Assembly: GCF_023898315.1 (NCBI RefSeq)
Contig: NC_064614.1
Coordinates: 1,058,286,432-1,058,350,431, forward strand
DNA from: Schistocerca nitens
Lineage: Eukaryota > Arthropoda > Insecta > Orthoptera > Acrididae
Length of the DNA stretch: 64,000 nt
Reading direction: 5' to 3'
Part shown: one piece after another, positions 33,456 to 45,094 of the stretch
How the letters are laid out: each line of letters opens with the position of its first letter
Numbering within the stretch: position 1 is the stretch's first letter
The notes under the pieces: model-generated
What the model saw: only the letters and a program-made list of their open reading frames with translations
Databases searched by the model: none
What the model was told of the DNA's origin: nothing
Program-made: the position numbers and the translations under genes

Positions 33456-34129
33456 TCGTTACAACAGTCCCTTTGTTAGTTTTACGTCATTGGCCTCAAA
33501 ATTATCTATATTCACAGTTACTATTTTCCTGCCAACTCTCTCTTGTACATGTACAATACACTTTTTTTTACAAAACAACAAGATGTGTCCAACACATCAT
33601 TCTCTTCTAGTGGGTCTATTACACTTAACAATCAACAGGTTTCTGAGGTCTTGCATTGATCCAAAACCACTTCCCAGTGCTCTCTAGCACAGTGTCATGA
33701 GAATCAAGCCTTAGCATCTTCATATGCAGTTTAATCGATTTGTCGCTTAAGTTAGATTAACCTTGCAACGGTACTTCACAGGCGCTGGGTTTCCACTAGC
33801 TGGAATGCCATCCCTCTAAAATCCTAAAATCCACTGTATGTCACTGAAGATCAATTTTGGCATGATGTTCTAAGAGAAAGTCCAACCCTCAGGATCATAC
33901 TCTAACTTTCGTTAAAATGAAGCACTACTTCCATACATAGTTCAAACTGAATTACCTCAACCTGAAAATTCAATAACATTGAGCCTAATGACTTCACATC
34001 ATGGTCTCCCATTCCAGGCAATCTATACTGTTGCGTGTATTTAACTGCTTCCAATCTATGAGCTCCTAACTTTCCACTGACACGTACAGAATATGGTGAC
34101 ACAGTGGCATACTAAAGGACTAGTTACAA
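33456..34129. other. No gene recognised
   Basis: Possibly upstream remains of the Gypsy fossil on the minus strand (the frame at 33902-34102 is unremarkable). Nothing firmly assigned. Confidence 0.35.
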
Positions 34130-34880
34130 ACGCAAACAGAATCGAGCCCATCCGTTTGTACACCTGCGGTGATTGCGGAAATTCGAGCACAAATGATCCA
34201 GAGGCCAAAGAAGTCGATATGTAAAATGTTGCAACAAGTGAACATTTCGTGTAGGTCTTGTCAACGTGTTTTACATCATACAGGGAAGAAATGACATATG
34301 TTCAAGAAATGAAGGAGAAAGATAAGGCAAAACGTGTGAATTATCATACATGGCCATGACAAACAATTGAGAGTGGAATGCTGGATTGGCTACTGCATTC
34401 CATTAGTGATGAAGCCTGAGTTCATCTGAGAGGACGTGTTAACGCCCAGAACAGCAGATACCGCTCAGTAAGCAATCGCTCAACGATTAGTGAGGAAACT
34501 CTTCACTGTGAAAAAATCGGAGTATGGTGTACCGTATCAGGAAGTCAGATTGTGGGTACCATATTTTTTTTAAACAACAGTAAGCACTGCTGCATATATG
34601 AGAGTCTTTGAGGAATTTTACACAAAGTTGACTCCCCATGAACGTACATACGTTGTCTTTCAACAGAATGGGATGATCTGTTACACTTCATGTGAGTCGG
34701 TCTCACGATTTTTTGAAAGATTCACAGAAGAAAGGACTGTCAGCAAAGAATTATGACCACCACGTCCATCATACCAAATAACTTGTGACTTTTATCAGAG
34801 AGCTAGTCCTTACAGAAAAATGGGTGAAAATAATCCAAAAACGTTAGAAGACTTGAAGGTAATATTAGTAATGAAATTTT
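34130..34880 (+). pseudogene. Decayed IS630/Tc1-like transposase
   Basis: Forward frames in order: YVQEMKEKDKAKRVNY near 34298; WLLHSISDEA with VHLRGRVNAQNSRY near 34387-34465 (family form FSDEAxFHLxGxVNxQNxR); SEETLHCEKIGVWCTVSGSQ and IVGTIFF near 34490-34570; and MGENNPKTLEDLK near 34821-34860 (family form VYxNNPxTLEDLK). These match the order of an insect Tc1/IS630-type transposase. At least three frame changes and several in-frame stops break it: the tryptophan after the first catalytic DEA is replaced by a stop, and the second catalytic region reads only as VFQQNGMI-like debris. No inverted ends identified. Confidence 0.7.
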
Positions 34881-35238
34881 GAGAATTAACGCACAATTTA
34901 TATTAACATGTTAGGGTGCGCATAAACGTTCACTGAAGAATAAGGGGGTCATTTTCAGCACATAATGTAATGTAAAAGACAAGAATAGTGCAGTAAATAT
35001 ATACCTTTACATAAACGTATTTGCTATGTCTTTATTATCTAATTATTACACGTTTATTTATCGTTACAGCTGTTTGTGCCTGTCAACAATTCGTGCATAA
35101 ACGGCTCAGAGTTGGTTTATCATGCACCACTCTGCATTAAATCGTTTTGAATTCGATTAGAAATTCGTTTAAACCCAGTAGAGGTTTCTATGTGCTCCAC
35201 CAAATGAAGACCATACTCTGCAATTTACTTCAACAATT

Positions 35239-35434
35239 GGTTCAAAAATAGCTCTGAGCACTATGGGACTTAACATCTGAGGTCATCAGTCCCCTAGAAC
35301 TTAGAACTACTTAAACCTAACTAACCTAAGGACATCACACACGTCCATGCGCGAGGCAGGATTCGAACCTGCGACCGTAGCAGTTGCGCGGTTCCAGACT
35401 GAAGCGCCTAGAATTCTCGGCCGCACCTGTCGGC
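35239..35434 (-). repeat. tRNA-derived SINE with 12-bp target duplication
   Basis: ACTTCAACAATT flanks the copy exactly at 35227-35238 and 35435-35446. On the minus strand the head lies at the 35434 side: GCCGAGAATTCTAGGCGCTT and a B-box-like GGTTCGAATCC (complement near 35365). The body GATGACCTCAGATGTTAAGT ends in TTTTTGAACC. It is an abundant grasshopper SINE by memory. The exact duplication indicates retroposition with little later change. Confidence 0.9.
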
Positions 35435-36052
35435 ACTTCAACAATTCCGCGTGATTTCCCTGTTTAATAGAATTTGTTGTTTCATTGTTTAACTGATGGC
35501 CAACTCTGCATTAATAAGCCTTTTAAGGAGGTCTCTGTTCTGCCTTAGCTTCTGTTTGTGCACAGATATTTCGTTTTTAAGCTGGTCATTATTGCAAGTT
35601 TCTATTATATTTTCCCCACAATCAGATGTAGCTATAGACATTCATAGATGATTAGCAAACAGTCCATGCCCAGTTATCGACATCACTGAATTTCCCAAAT
35701 GTGTGTAGCAGGTTCTGGCCCAACTAGAATTTCTGTTTTTCCCAAACATCAGACAATACCACCAAACACCGCATTTCGGGCACCGCTACTGGCAAACCAG
35801 TCATATTAGGTATAAATATTACACTGAAAACGTCTGGCGAATTTATTTGCCTTTTGAACCAAGTTCGGGAGTCCTCGTGTTGTCTATCCATTTTTAATTA
35901 TCTCATTCTGTGCACAAATAGATCAGATAAAAGCTCTTTTGTAATACATGTAGACATAGTTCTGTATTATACTGCTAGGTATGGCCTGGCACACTGGCAC
36001 ATCGACAGACTTTCATACAAACAGTAAACGCACAAACTGAGCATTACAGTGT

Positions 36053-36200
36053 CCCGGCGGAGGTTCGAGTCCTCCCTTGGGCATTTTTGTGTGTGTTTGT
36101 CCTTAGGATAATTTAGGTTAAGTAGTGTGTAAGCTTAGGGACTGATGACCTTAGCAGTTAAGTCCCGTAAGATTTCACACACATTTGAACACATTTTTTT
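36053..36200 (+). repeat. 5'-truncated tRNA-derived SINE with 14-bp target duplication
   Basis: GAGCATTACAGTGT flanks it at 36039-36052 and 36201-36214, exactly. The copy starts within the tRNA-like head (GGAGGTTCGAGTCCTCC, B-box and T-arm), continues GGGCATTTTTGTGTGTGTTT and GGGACTGATGACCTTAGCAG, and ends in a T-rich tail. The same family is at 52472-52632; the SINE at 35239-35434 is related. Confidence 0.9.
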
Positions 36201-36214
36201 GAGCATTACAGTGT

Positions 36215-37499
36215 TATACCATAATTGATACACTCTGTTACTTTGTATTATATAGCTGTCCAAAGAAAGCATTGCTTGAGGTTTATGTTGACTCAGATTA
36301 TTTTTTTCGTTATATTCTTTTTGTACATGTAAACTATATGTAAACTAAATGGTTTACAGATCCTGATAACGATAAATTAACGAGTTGTTTTGTGGCAAGG
36401 ATAATGTTTTGATACATCCACCACAAAACAAAATAAGAAATACACTCTTCAATTTATTATTTCCTGTATCTTTACCTGTTTCTTTCTATATATGCATGTA
36501 ATGCAAATTATGAATATTGACCTTGAATGTATTGATATTGAATGTCTGTTGATATTGTTATCAGTTGAACTTCACCTAGGATTGTGCACAGAGTCACAAA
36601 TTACCTTCAAAATTTCTTTCAACTATTTCTTCTAAACAATTTTTCCAATTATTTCAGCAATTATTAATCAATTTCTACGATTATCCCCCCCACATAAATA
36701 TATAAATATCCAATGACGACTTCTTTAAAGACGGCGCCGAGCGAAATATGAGCAGACCTTTCAATAGTTGAGATAAAAAGTTTTGAGATAAATGACTCAT
36801 AGTATTGTACAAGAAACTAACGAAACTTTCATTGCGTTTGTTACATGCACACGAGATTGATAGTGACAAAAACATTAAAGGAGCAAATTAAAATTAAATT
36901 CTGCCTACAAACGAGTCAAGCCAGGGATGCTAATTTCAGCAGTAAAGATAGGAAGCTGTTACACTGTTATATGGCCGCACTTGGCGTAGTCTCTCTTTTC
37001 CTTCCAATTAATATCCTTTACGGAAAGTGAATTTTTACAGAAAGTACGCAAAATTTGTACAAAGCCATCATTAAAATGCACAATAAGTCATTCAAATTCT
37101 ATAAGACTGTGTCAGGTAATGACCAGGTTCATTAGTGAATACACAGATAAATCAGGTTTAATTAAAAAGTACCAAATAGATAAAATTTCATTTTTGAAAA
37201 AATATATTTTTATTCATGATTTTGTTAAAAACTGTGTACAATGGAGTCAAAGGAAATCGCCATTGTTGAAAATTCATTACAAAATGCCACGTGCCAAGAT
37301 GTCGGAAATCCGGGTTTGGCAACTGTTGTAAGTAACACGCCAACTCCTGAACTGGCCGATGGCAACCAAAACAACGAGGTTGGTGTCCCACTATACCTAA
37401 TCATGATGTCACTTTCATGACCCTTGATAGACATTTGCTCAGTTCTCACTGGGAAACATTTTTTCAAATAGTGAAACTGAGAGGTGCGACAGTGAAAAT
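36215..37499. other. No gene recognised; may include the 5' end of the next Gypsy fossil
   Basis: AT-rich, with short frames only. The 5' LTR of the element whose gag begins near 37500 should lie here, but I could not define its borders. Confidence 0.35.
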
Positions 37500-40300
37500 T
37501 CCTTTCGTTACTTGTTCACGATGTCACGAACGCAAGAACAGGAAACAGTTCCTAAAAACAATATAAATACTAATGAGAAACACAATTTGACACACCTCAA
37601 GCAACTAATAACACAACAGCTTACAAAACAACAGGAATTTCAGGAAAGTATAACACAACAACTTAAGGGTATGACACAGCAGTTCACAAAACATCAGGAA
37701 AATATAAGACAACAGTTTTCGCAGCAGAAGCAGGCATTTAACGGTTTCAAGAATAGTATTAGTCGACAGTTCAATGAGGTGAGCAAAACTACACGCACTG
37801 AATTATCTGACGAACTATCTGGGAACTTGAAACAGCTAGATAAACAACCAAAACAAGAAATAAGTACCGACATTTTCAGCAAAATAAATATTTTAACGGA
37901 AAAAATATCATCGGTAGACGATAAACAGGAACTACTTGCAAGTGAGTTACAGAATCTTAGTGAAGCATGTTCTCAAATTCAGGAAGCGCAATCCCAAGTG
38001 GATGCGTCGGTAAAAAATATGATGGTACAGAAGTACAAAAGTTGTCTAAGAGTAAACCAGTGACGTTTAGAGTCAAAATTTTCCGAAACACAGAGAGATG
38101 AGGTATGTGCAGATGTAAAGGAAATAACTGAAAAAGCTGAAGCCTGGATGCTGGATAAAGGCAGCACCCTTGCTGAAAAGGTAGTGCCAGAGTGCAAAAT
38201 TTATGTAGATACAGTAAAGAAAGCTCTAAAAGAGAAATAAAGTCACTTTCTAGCTAAAATAGATTCAGTTTTAAAGGAAGCAGAGGAAAAGTTACGAGGC
38301 AGTATTGATAAAACTACTGACATTCCAAAACAACGTTTGACATAAAACGAACCCATGCTTTTAGAGAAGTTAGATACATTCACTGGTTACCCACGATACG
38401 TGGCTAGCCCATCGAAGGTAAATAGCGAAGGTTGCCGAATGCAGCAACACATGCGGCATCTGTACCTGTCGAGTAAGCGCAATTGTCATGTGCTACGCCA
38501 CAAGCGAACGTAAACACGCCTGTCACAGAAAGTGAGACGTGGTTCTCAACATTTTTTGCAGACAAGGGATTGCTCAGGCCTCAACAATTTCCGGTATTTA
38601 CCTTTGAAGGGAAAAGAACAAACCCTGTGGTCTTTATCAGAGCATTTCGAAATGTTTTACCTCGTTCCTGGACTGAAGAACAGAAAATTAGATTTGTTGG
38701 ATAAACACAGTATGACGTTCTACTATGGGCTATGGACACAGAGGAATGTTGCCACTTCTATGAACAGTTTCAAGGAGCCTTATTGGATAAGTGTTGGTCT
38801 GAGGCCGTACAAGAGAGGCTCAGGTGTGAAAAATTCAACCCAGCTCCATTCAATACCATACATGGAAGCTTAAGTGGGTATTCTAAAAAATATTTGAATA
38901 AAACTGGGTACTGGACGAACCCAGTATCTCAAGTAGACGTGCTGAAAATGTTAAAGAGCGGTCTTCCTGCCCACATTAGGGAAAAACTCATTACCATTCC
39001 GGAACACCACACCTAATACTTTCTATCTGTACTGGGTCAATAGATTTGATATACGAAGAGAGACCAGTGCAACCCAAGGCTGTTAATATGCAGATAATGC
39101 CACAGAGATTCACGGGTCAACAAGTGAACAACGGATTCGTAGTACAACACGGATGGCAACCTTATCCCACACAGACCTAGGGTAACAGTTACGGTAATCA
39201 CAAAGGCAATGGCAAAAGCTGTAAATACTAGGGTGGATATAAAAGAAATGGGCAAAATTTTAACAAAAACAACTACAACAGGCAAGTAGACCATGGCCAA
39301 CCTGTACAACATGTACAGACACAAGCTAGTGGCAATAATTAACCGATCGCTTGGCTAACATAAAACAATACCAGACAGCTGAATTATCCACAGACAGAGG
39401 AATTCGGCCAGCAAAGTAAAGCATATATGCCGAATAACATGCAAATGCAAAGATAATTTCAGTCGAGAGCCTCACAAGATATTAATTAGCATAATCAAAC
39501 ACTAACAGTCCGTATAGTAGAAGTTACACTTAACCTAGAGACTGATGCACAGGAAAACTTGAACCAGTCACGGTGGGAACCCGTTCTGTGACCTGGGATG
39601 AGAATGGCACACGAGCTCGATCGACACTTGCTTCATGAGATACGTTCAAGGTAGTGATGTGAAATATGATCTTTATCAAAGCAATGAGGGCATACAGGAA
39701 AACTTGACAGAGGGCACGGTACAAGCTACTATTAAAGCCTAAAATATTTGACCTTGATATACACATTGTGCTTGACATGGGTGCTTCGAATAATTCGATG
39801 TACAGGGATTTTTTCAAGAACTGAAGAAACGTGGGCAGCAGAAGAGATAAACGTTGGCTTAATAAACGGAAAGGTAAGTGCATCAAAGTGCTTGTCTCAA
39901 GACAGCAAGCAGAACTAAGGGAACTAATACTTGCTTATACACACGAATCTGAAAAAAAACACATATCATTAGGGATTTTGTGTACAAAATGGAAGCATAC
40001 CCTTATGAAACTTTCTGTTCTACTTCAAACCCTATACCATGGAAAGGAATTTATTACAGAAAGCTGAAACGTACAACACAATTTTATATAGGTGAAAAGG
40101 TATTACATAAGACACATCCCAAACCCACAAAAATTGGTAAACCAAACGGTAAATGGCAACTACTATACACCGGACCATACATAATTACAAAATCCTCCAT
40201 CCAGGAACATACAGATTTATACACACCAATGTGGGTAAAGACAAGGGCCTTTAGCCACACAAAGACTTGAGAACGTTTATATATTGAAGAAGGGCTGTGT
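37500..40300 (+). mobile_element. Gypsy-type LTR element fossil (gag, protease trace, integrase tail)
   Basis: A 183-codon gag-like frame at 37512-38063 is Q/K-rich and predicted coiled-coil, with repeated TQQLTKQQE-type segments. A capsid-like part (LLRPQQFPVFTFEG; YEQFQGALLDKCWSEAVQER; ADVLKMLKSGLPAHIREK-like) follows to about 39020. An aspartic-protease-like ILDMGASNN-type box lies near 39770, and an integrase C-terminal part (PKPTKIGKPNGKWQLLYTGP) near 40120-40180. Most of pol is absent. A purine tract (GAAGAAGGG, near 40286) followed by TGTAGCG may mark the start of a 3' LTR. Broken, of uncertain age. Confidence 0.65.
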
Positions 40301-43300
40301 AGCGTCTAAGTTATGTATATGTATAATAATATTAGATTTAGGCTGCTGGAAAGACACATTCCATAATTCATGTTGTTAGTTGTTAAGGAAAATTTTTGTT
40401 TGTGTTTTTTTTATATCTCAAATGTGTAAACGATAAGCTGATTGGTTGTGACAAGGAAGAATGTTACTTTTATGTGTCTAGAGACGACGTTTCATAAATG
40501 TGACATGAGACTACCTTTCACAACAAAAGCTATCGTGAAATACATAATATATTCATTTTTCTACAAATTATTTAATCACCTAGAAAAGGTATAAATTGCA
40601 TTTCTTCTTTGTAATATGTAGAAATTTCAGTGTCAGGCAATGTACTCCAATTGGTAATTCATACAAATCAGTGTATAAGTTTCATACCTCGTAACAAATT
40701 GTTTTGTCATGTGATCATCAGTATTACTTTTTATCTTCCTAGCATTTCATAAATATGGTCAATGGTGTGTACATATAGTTGAAACCAATCATATCTCTTT
40801 GAGTGTATTCTCATGTGTTGGTGTTGCATTCACAGATGTATAGATCTGTGGTTCCAACAAAGTCTCTTTCTCTTTACAAGTAAAATCGAGGTATCGTATC
40901 AAAGTTCACAGTGTTTCACTTTTATTTCATATACTGATAAATAGGTTACTAGAGGTTGAAATCAACCACCATACTGCAGTGACATAATTTGTTTCAAGCA
41001 AGTAAATGTGTTAATCAATCCATTAGTATGTACAAATTAAACAAAAATCTGTTGAATGTAGGCAACTATTAATCAAACTTTGGTGCTAACAGGAATAAGT
41101 TCTAAGACTTCAAAATGCTTCATACTTTGTACACACTTCAAGTGTATGCATACAACTCTTGTATGTTAAAGGGTAATTATCACACTATGATAAAGTGATA
41201 AAACCTATACTATAGTGGATTATCTTCTTAAATAGAGAAATTCTTGTATGTTATTTACATCACTTACAACACTTCTCAAAAACTATAAGTACAATTCAAC
41301 AGCAGTTCAAAATTCTCTTTGGAGATGTGTCCTAGACAGCAGTGTTATATTGATCTTATCACATTTTCAAAACAGCAAAATTGTTTCCTATACCATGAGA
41401 GAATACAGTCCCAGACTTCTTTTCTACATCAGACACAGTTTTTGGATGTCACTACACAATCAAAAAACCCCAAGTTACTCCTTAAGCTTTATTCTCTTTA
41501 AATAGAACAGGCTTGCAACTCAGTTCGTGTGAAATACCAGACAGCAACATTACGTAACCTCCAACATTTTCCAAAAATAACTTTATGCCTGGGTCAGTCG
41601 ATAGGAATTACTTTTGAGTTATCGCGCTTTACTCCACACAAACGCAATTTATTACCACTGCCTGATAGGAGAGTCTTGTAATATGATGATTGAAGGTCAG
41701 GAGTTAAAATAAATTTGTGCTAATCGTCTGCATCTGTTTTCAATCAAGTAGTTGGAAACCCAAGTCACTTTCTTAATTAATTTTATGTTCAACATTTGCA
41801 TCTGGTGTTCAATAGCTGAATATAACATCAATGTGCACCCCTTTTAATTAAAAGTGATCAATTCTGAATAAATTAATGTCAACACTGCCACCACAGTTCA
41901 ATCAGGAGTCACAGGGCCATATTACTTTTTTTGCGTTATCCGATATTGTGGCAGTTTTGGACTCTGTGTCGATCTGTTAGTCAATTAGTTGGGGTGAACA
42001 CACGCCAAAACCAGCTAAGGGACAGGTGGGGTGTTACACAACATACTATATATCAGCAGATGTTCAGTACCATTACTTTCAAAAATAGAAAAACATGTTT
42101 AACGTATTTCAAATATTGTTCCACTTCACACATAAAGTTACTCATACAAAACATAATTCTCACCCATTACAGCTTTCAGATATCACATACATGTCCTGAC
42201 AAATCATAGTAAACTATACTTGAAGTAACCAATACATGTTCTTGAAATTTTCACCTTATTATTCACCCCTCATAATATATTCTTTTTATCAGTGCTCTCA
42301 TTATAATAGTCTTACTCGTTTGCTAACAATAGACATTCAAAACGACAGCATTTAATTAATAATCCTGCATTTCTTCCTTTACAGATCCAGTACAGAGTAA
42401 ATGTTCTCTAAGTGTTTCCAAAATTCGTGTTTATGTAACTTCAATGGAATCAAACAGCAAAGTAATTCACAGAACAGCTAATGTAAAATAGATTTCTTCT
42501 CAAAGACAATCAGAACATATATCTTTTTAAAATGTAGGACAACTTCCTCACTATATAAGCAAAAAAGTTGTGTGAAATTGTTTCCTCACTGACCTTGCAC
42601 CAACAGCCCTATGGTATACTTAACATATAGGCGTTAGCGGGAAAAAAGGTTAACAGGACATGGAAAGTATTCTTGATTTTTCGGTTCCTTTATTGGAACA
42701 GGACACAACTTCATAAAAATTAACACAGGACATTAACAAAGTAAAGTTACATATTGATAAAAATGGACACAGTGGAAATAATTTCTATGGCATTCAGTAG
42801 CCTCACAGAACTAAAGGTTTCAGTGAGTGGCAAGTAACGAATCGTATTCCATACCAAGCAAATACAAGAAAAGGAAATTTGTGGGCACACACATGGTAGA
42901 CTATGGCAACCAGACGACACATGACACAATATCCGCCGTGATACAAACGTTTCTGAGAATTCCGTGATGCAGAAGTAGCCTACCGATCCTGTGAAACTGA
43001 CGGGGTGGTGTGAAAAACATGTCTCAATCCGGGCCAAATGAACAAAATTTTAGCAGTCTGCCACTAGCGCTCAGCAAGGTTTTTGCAAATGCCTGAATCA
43101 TTGTTCGGCCAACCTTGCAATACAGACTAACCAGCGTCATCCAGAATATCATCACTGCACCTTTCCTTCAAGTTTACACAATGCAAAGATACTCACTATA
43201 CAACACTGTCTCGCTCAGGGGAGCATGTCAATCGTTCAGAGTCGGTGAGAAAAGTGCTAGCCAGTGAGTTCTTTTCACCACATACTTTTCTACAGAAAAA

Positions 43301-44137
43301 TCTCAGGGCTGCCGCAAGGCAGTGCATGGCAGAGAGAGATTCCAATACTTTGGTCCACTTTGCTCACTGACGATCTACATAGTCTGCTGTTGTCGTTCCT
43401 GAAGCGGATGGGTTGCTACGACGTAAATGTATCTTTCAATTAAACCAGTGTAAAATATCGTTAGTGTTAACATGTTTCAAAATTACTCCGCCTTAATCGA
43501 TTTTAAATGCGTTTATATGACTCTTGGACAAATAAAAAATAAATTTATCATTATTATGGCTATGTAACTACATTTGAAATAACCTACTACATGTGCACCT
43601 ATTAAAGAACGATAGCATGACACCACAAGATAATCTGTAAATTGAGAGGACAGTTAGGGAATGGAAGTGGCTCTGGAAAACGAAATTTTTGAAGTAAGAT
43701 CCACATCAGCTCAGAGCATTGTGTTGGACAAACACATGATATACAACAGAACATATATGCCCCTCTAGTCATTAAAGTTATGGTGTACACAACTCATTGT
43801 TATTGTTGTATTCATTTGCTTCTACCTCTGACACGAATTTCTTTGAATATACTTGTTTTGGTTTAACATTACATATACACATTGAAAAATATAAAATTGG
43901 CTTGGAATATGCTTTTGACTTTAAATAGTTCTTACTATTACTCTACACTATATGCTTACTATTCATTTTTGCAATATGTAAACCTACAGTGCTTATGGAT
44001 TCATTTTTTATCATTTCTACTTTTATCATTCCCTTAAACAGATAATCATTTCCATTGCAATATTCATTTGGAATAACATTTTGTTTTACAGTTTGAGTTA
44101 AAGTCTACAACTCCCACGATGTCTTCTTTCGGAAATA

Positions 44138-44140
<3 letters not shown>
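40301..44140. other. Long AT-rich stretch; possible LTR remains at its start
   Basis: No protein motif found. The first 1-1.7 kb could be a 3' LTR of the preceding Gypsy fossil. Around 43030-43410 the sequence becomes more mixed in base composition without a recognisable gene. The frames at 41248-41505 and 42747-43037 look random. Confidence 0.35.

Positions 44141-44210
<70 letters not shown>
44141..44210. repeat. (AT)35 microsatellite
   Basis: A perfect 70-bp AT dinucleotide run. It is likely unstable in length between individuals. Confidence 0.98.
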
Positions 44211-44212
<2 letters not shown>

Positions 44213-44413
44213 TCCACAACTTCGAGTTTACTTAGAAATTTTGTTTCTAGTATCATTTTCAGATATTTTAACTTCATTTGAGTGCTTTTGCTTCTGTGTT
44301 TTGTTAATTATTGTGTAACTTTTGGTAAAACTTTGGTACAACTATCCTGTTCATGACATGCATAACAGTTTGCTTATGGGCATCCAATACTACCACCCTG
44401 TCTTCATTAAAAT

Positions 44414-44623
44414 TTACATTTTCGATAGTTTTAAATAAAACTGCATTTTATATGGTGCAAGTATTTCCAACATTTTTATCAGATCTGATTCTACATTTAG
44501 AACATTGTTTTCAGTAGGACCTAACTGTTCATCCGATGGTTTGTGTTCTGGGTCTACTGTAAGTTCCTCACGATCGAATTGAGGTTGGTAATCCCTTTTC
44601 TCACATTTTTGCTTCATTTTCAT
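44414..44623 (-). CDS. Unrecognised 69-codon coding-like frame
   Basis: The ATG at 44623 opens MKMKQKCEKRDYQPQ and continues with an acidic, Q/P/N-rich middle (FDREELTVDPEHKPSDEQLG) and a hydrophobic end (IKMLEILAPYKMQFYLKLSK). The composition is protein-like and unlike random AT-rich frames. It may be a stretch of an unrecognised element ORF or a host exon; no splice borders or family found. Confidence 0.2.
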   Translation of the reverse strand: MKMKQKCEKRDYQPQFDREELTVDPEHKPSDEQLGPTENNVLNVESDLIKMLEILAPYKMQFYLKLSKM

Positions 44624-45094
44624 AGTGTGAATTTACTGTCCAAATTATTAGTTGGTTAGTCCAATTCTTCTTGATTTGGTTAAACAAATTTTTGTAGTAA
44701 TCACATAGAAACTGATTTGCCTCCGCGTTTTGCCTTGCCTTAACGAACAATTTTGCCTAACACATCAAAAATGTTGATTTACAGTCCACACAACCTCTCA
44801 CACTGTCTGTCACTATTGCACAAAACAGGAAAACGTGCAAGTGCTTATTTTTCTTTGTTGTCCATGTTGTCAAAGTTCCATGTAATTAATTTCCATTTAC
44901 TCCATTTGGCATTTTCCTTGTCTATCCTTACATTTCACTTTTGGTCCTTATTGTTGTCAGTGCCATTCATACCTTTGCTTTAGGATTCTGAAATTAGTAT
45001 TTTGTGATGCACAGATACTTGAAACTTAAAAATTACTAACAAGACTGTTCTAACGATTTTCAACAGATTCCAGCTTACACTCCACCCTATTGTA

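Noticed and set aside
44141-44210. AT run as a replication origin or promoter element
   Set aside because: A pure (AT)n microsatellite with no neighbouring elements to support such a role.
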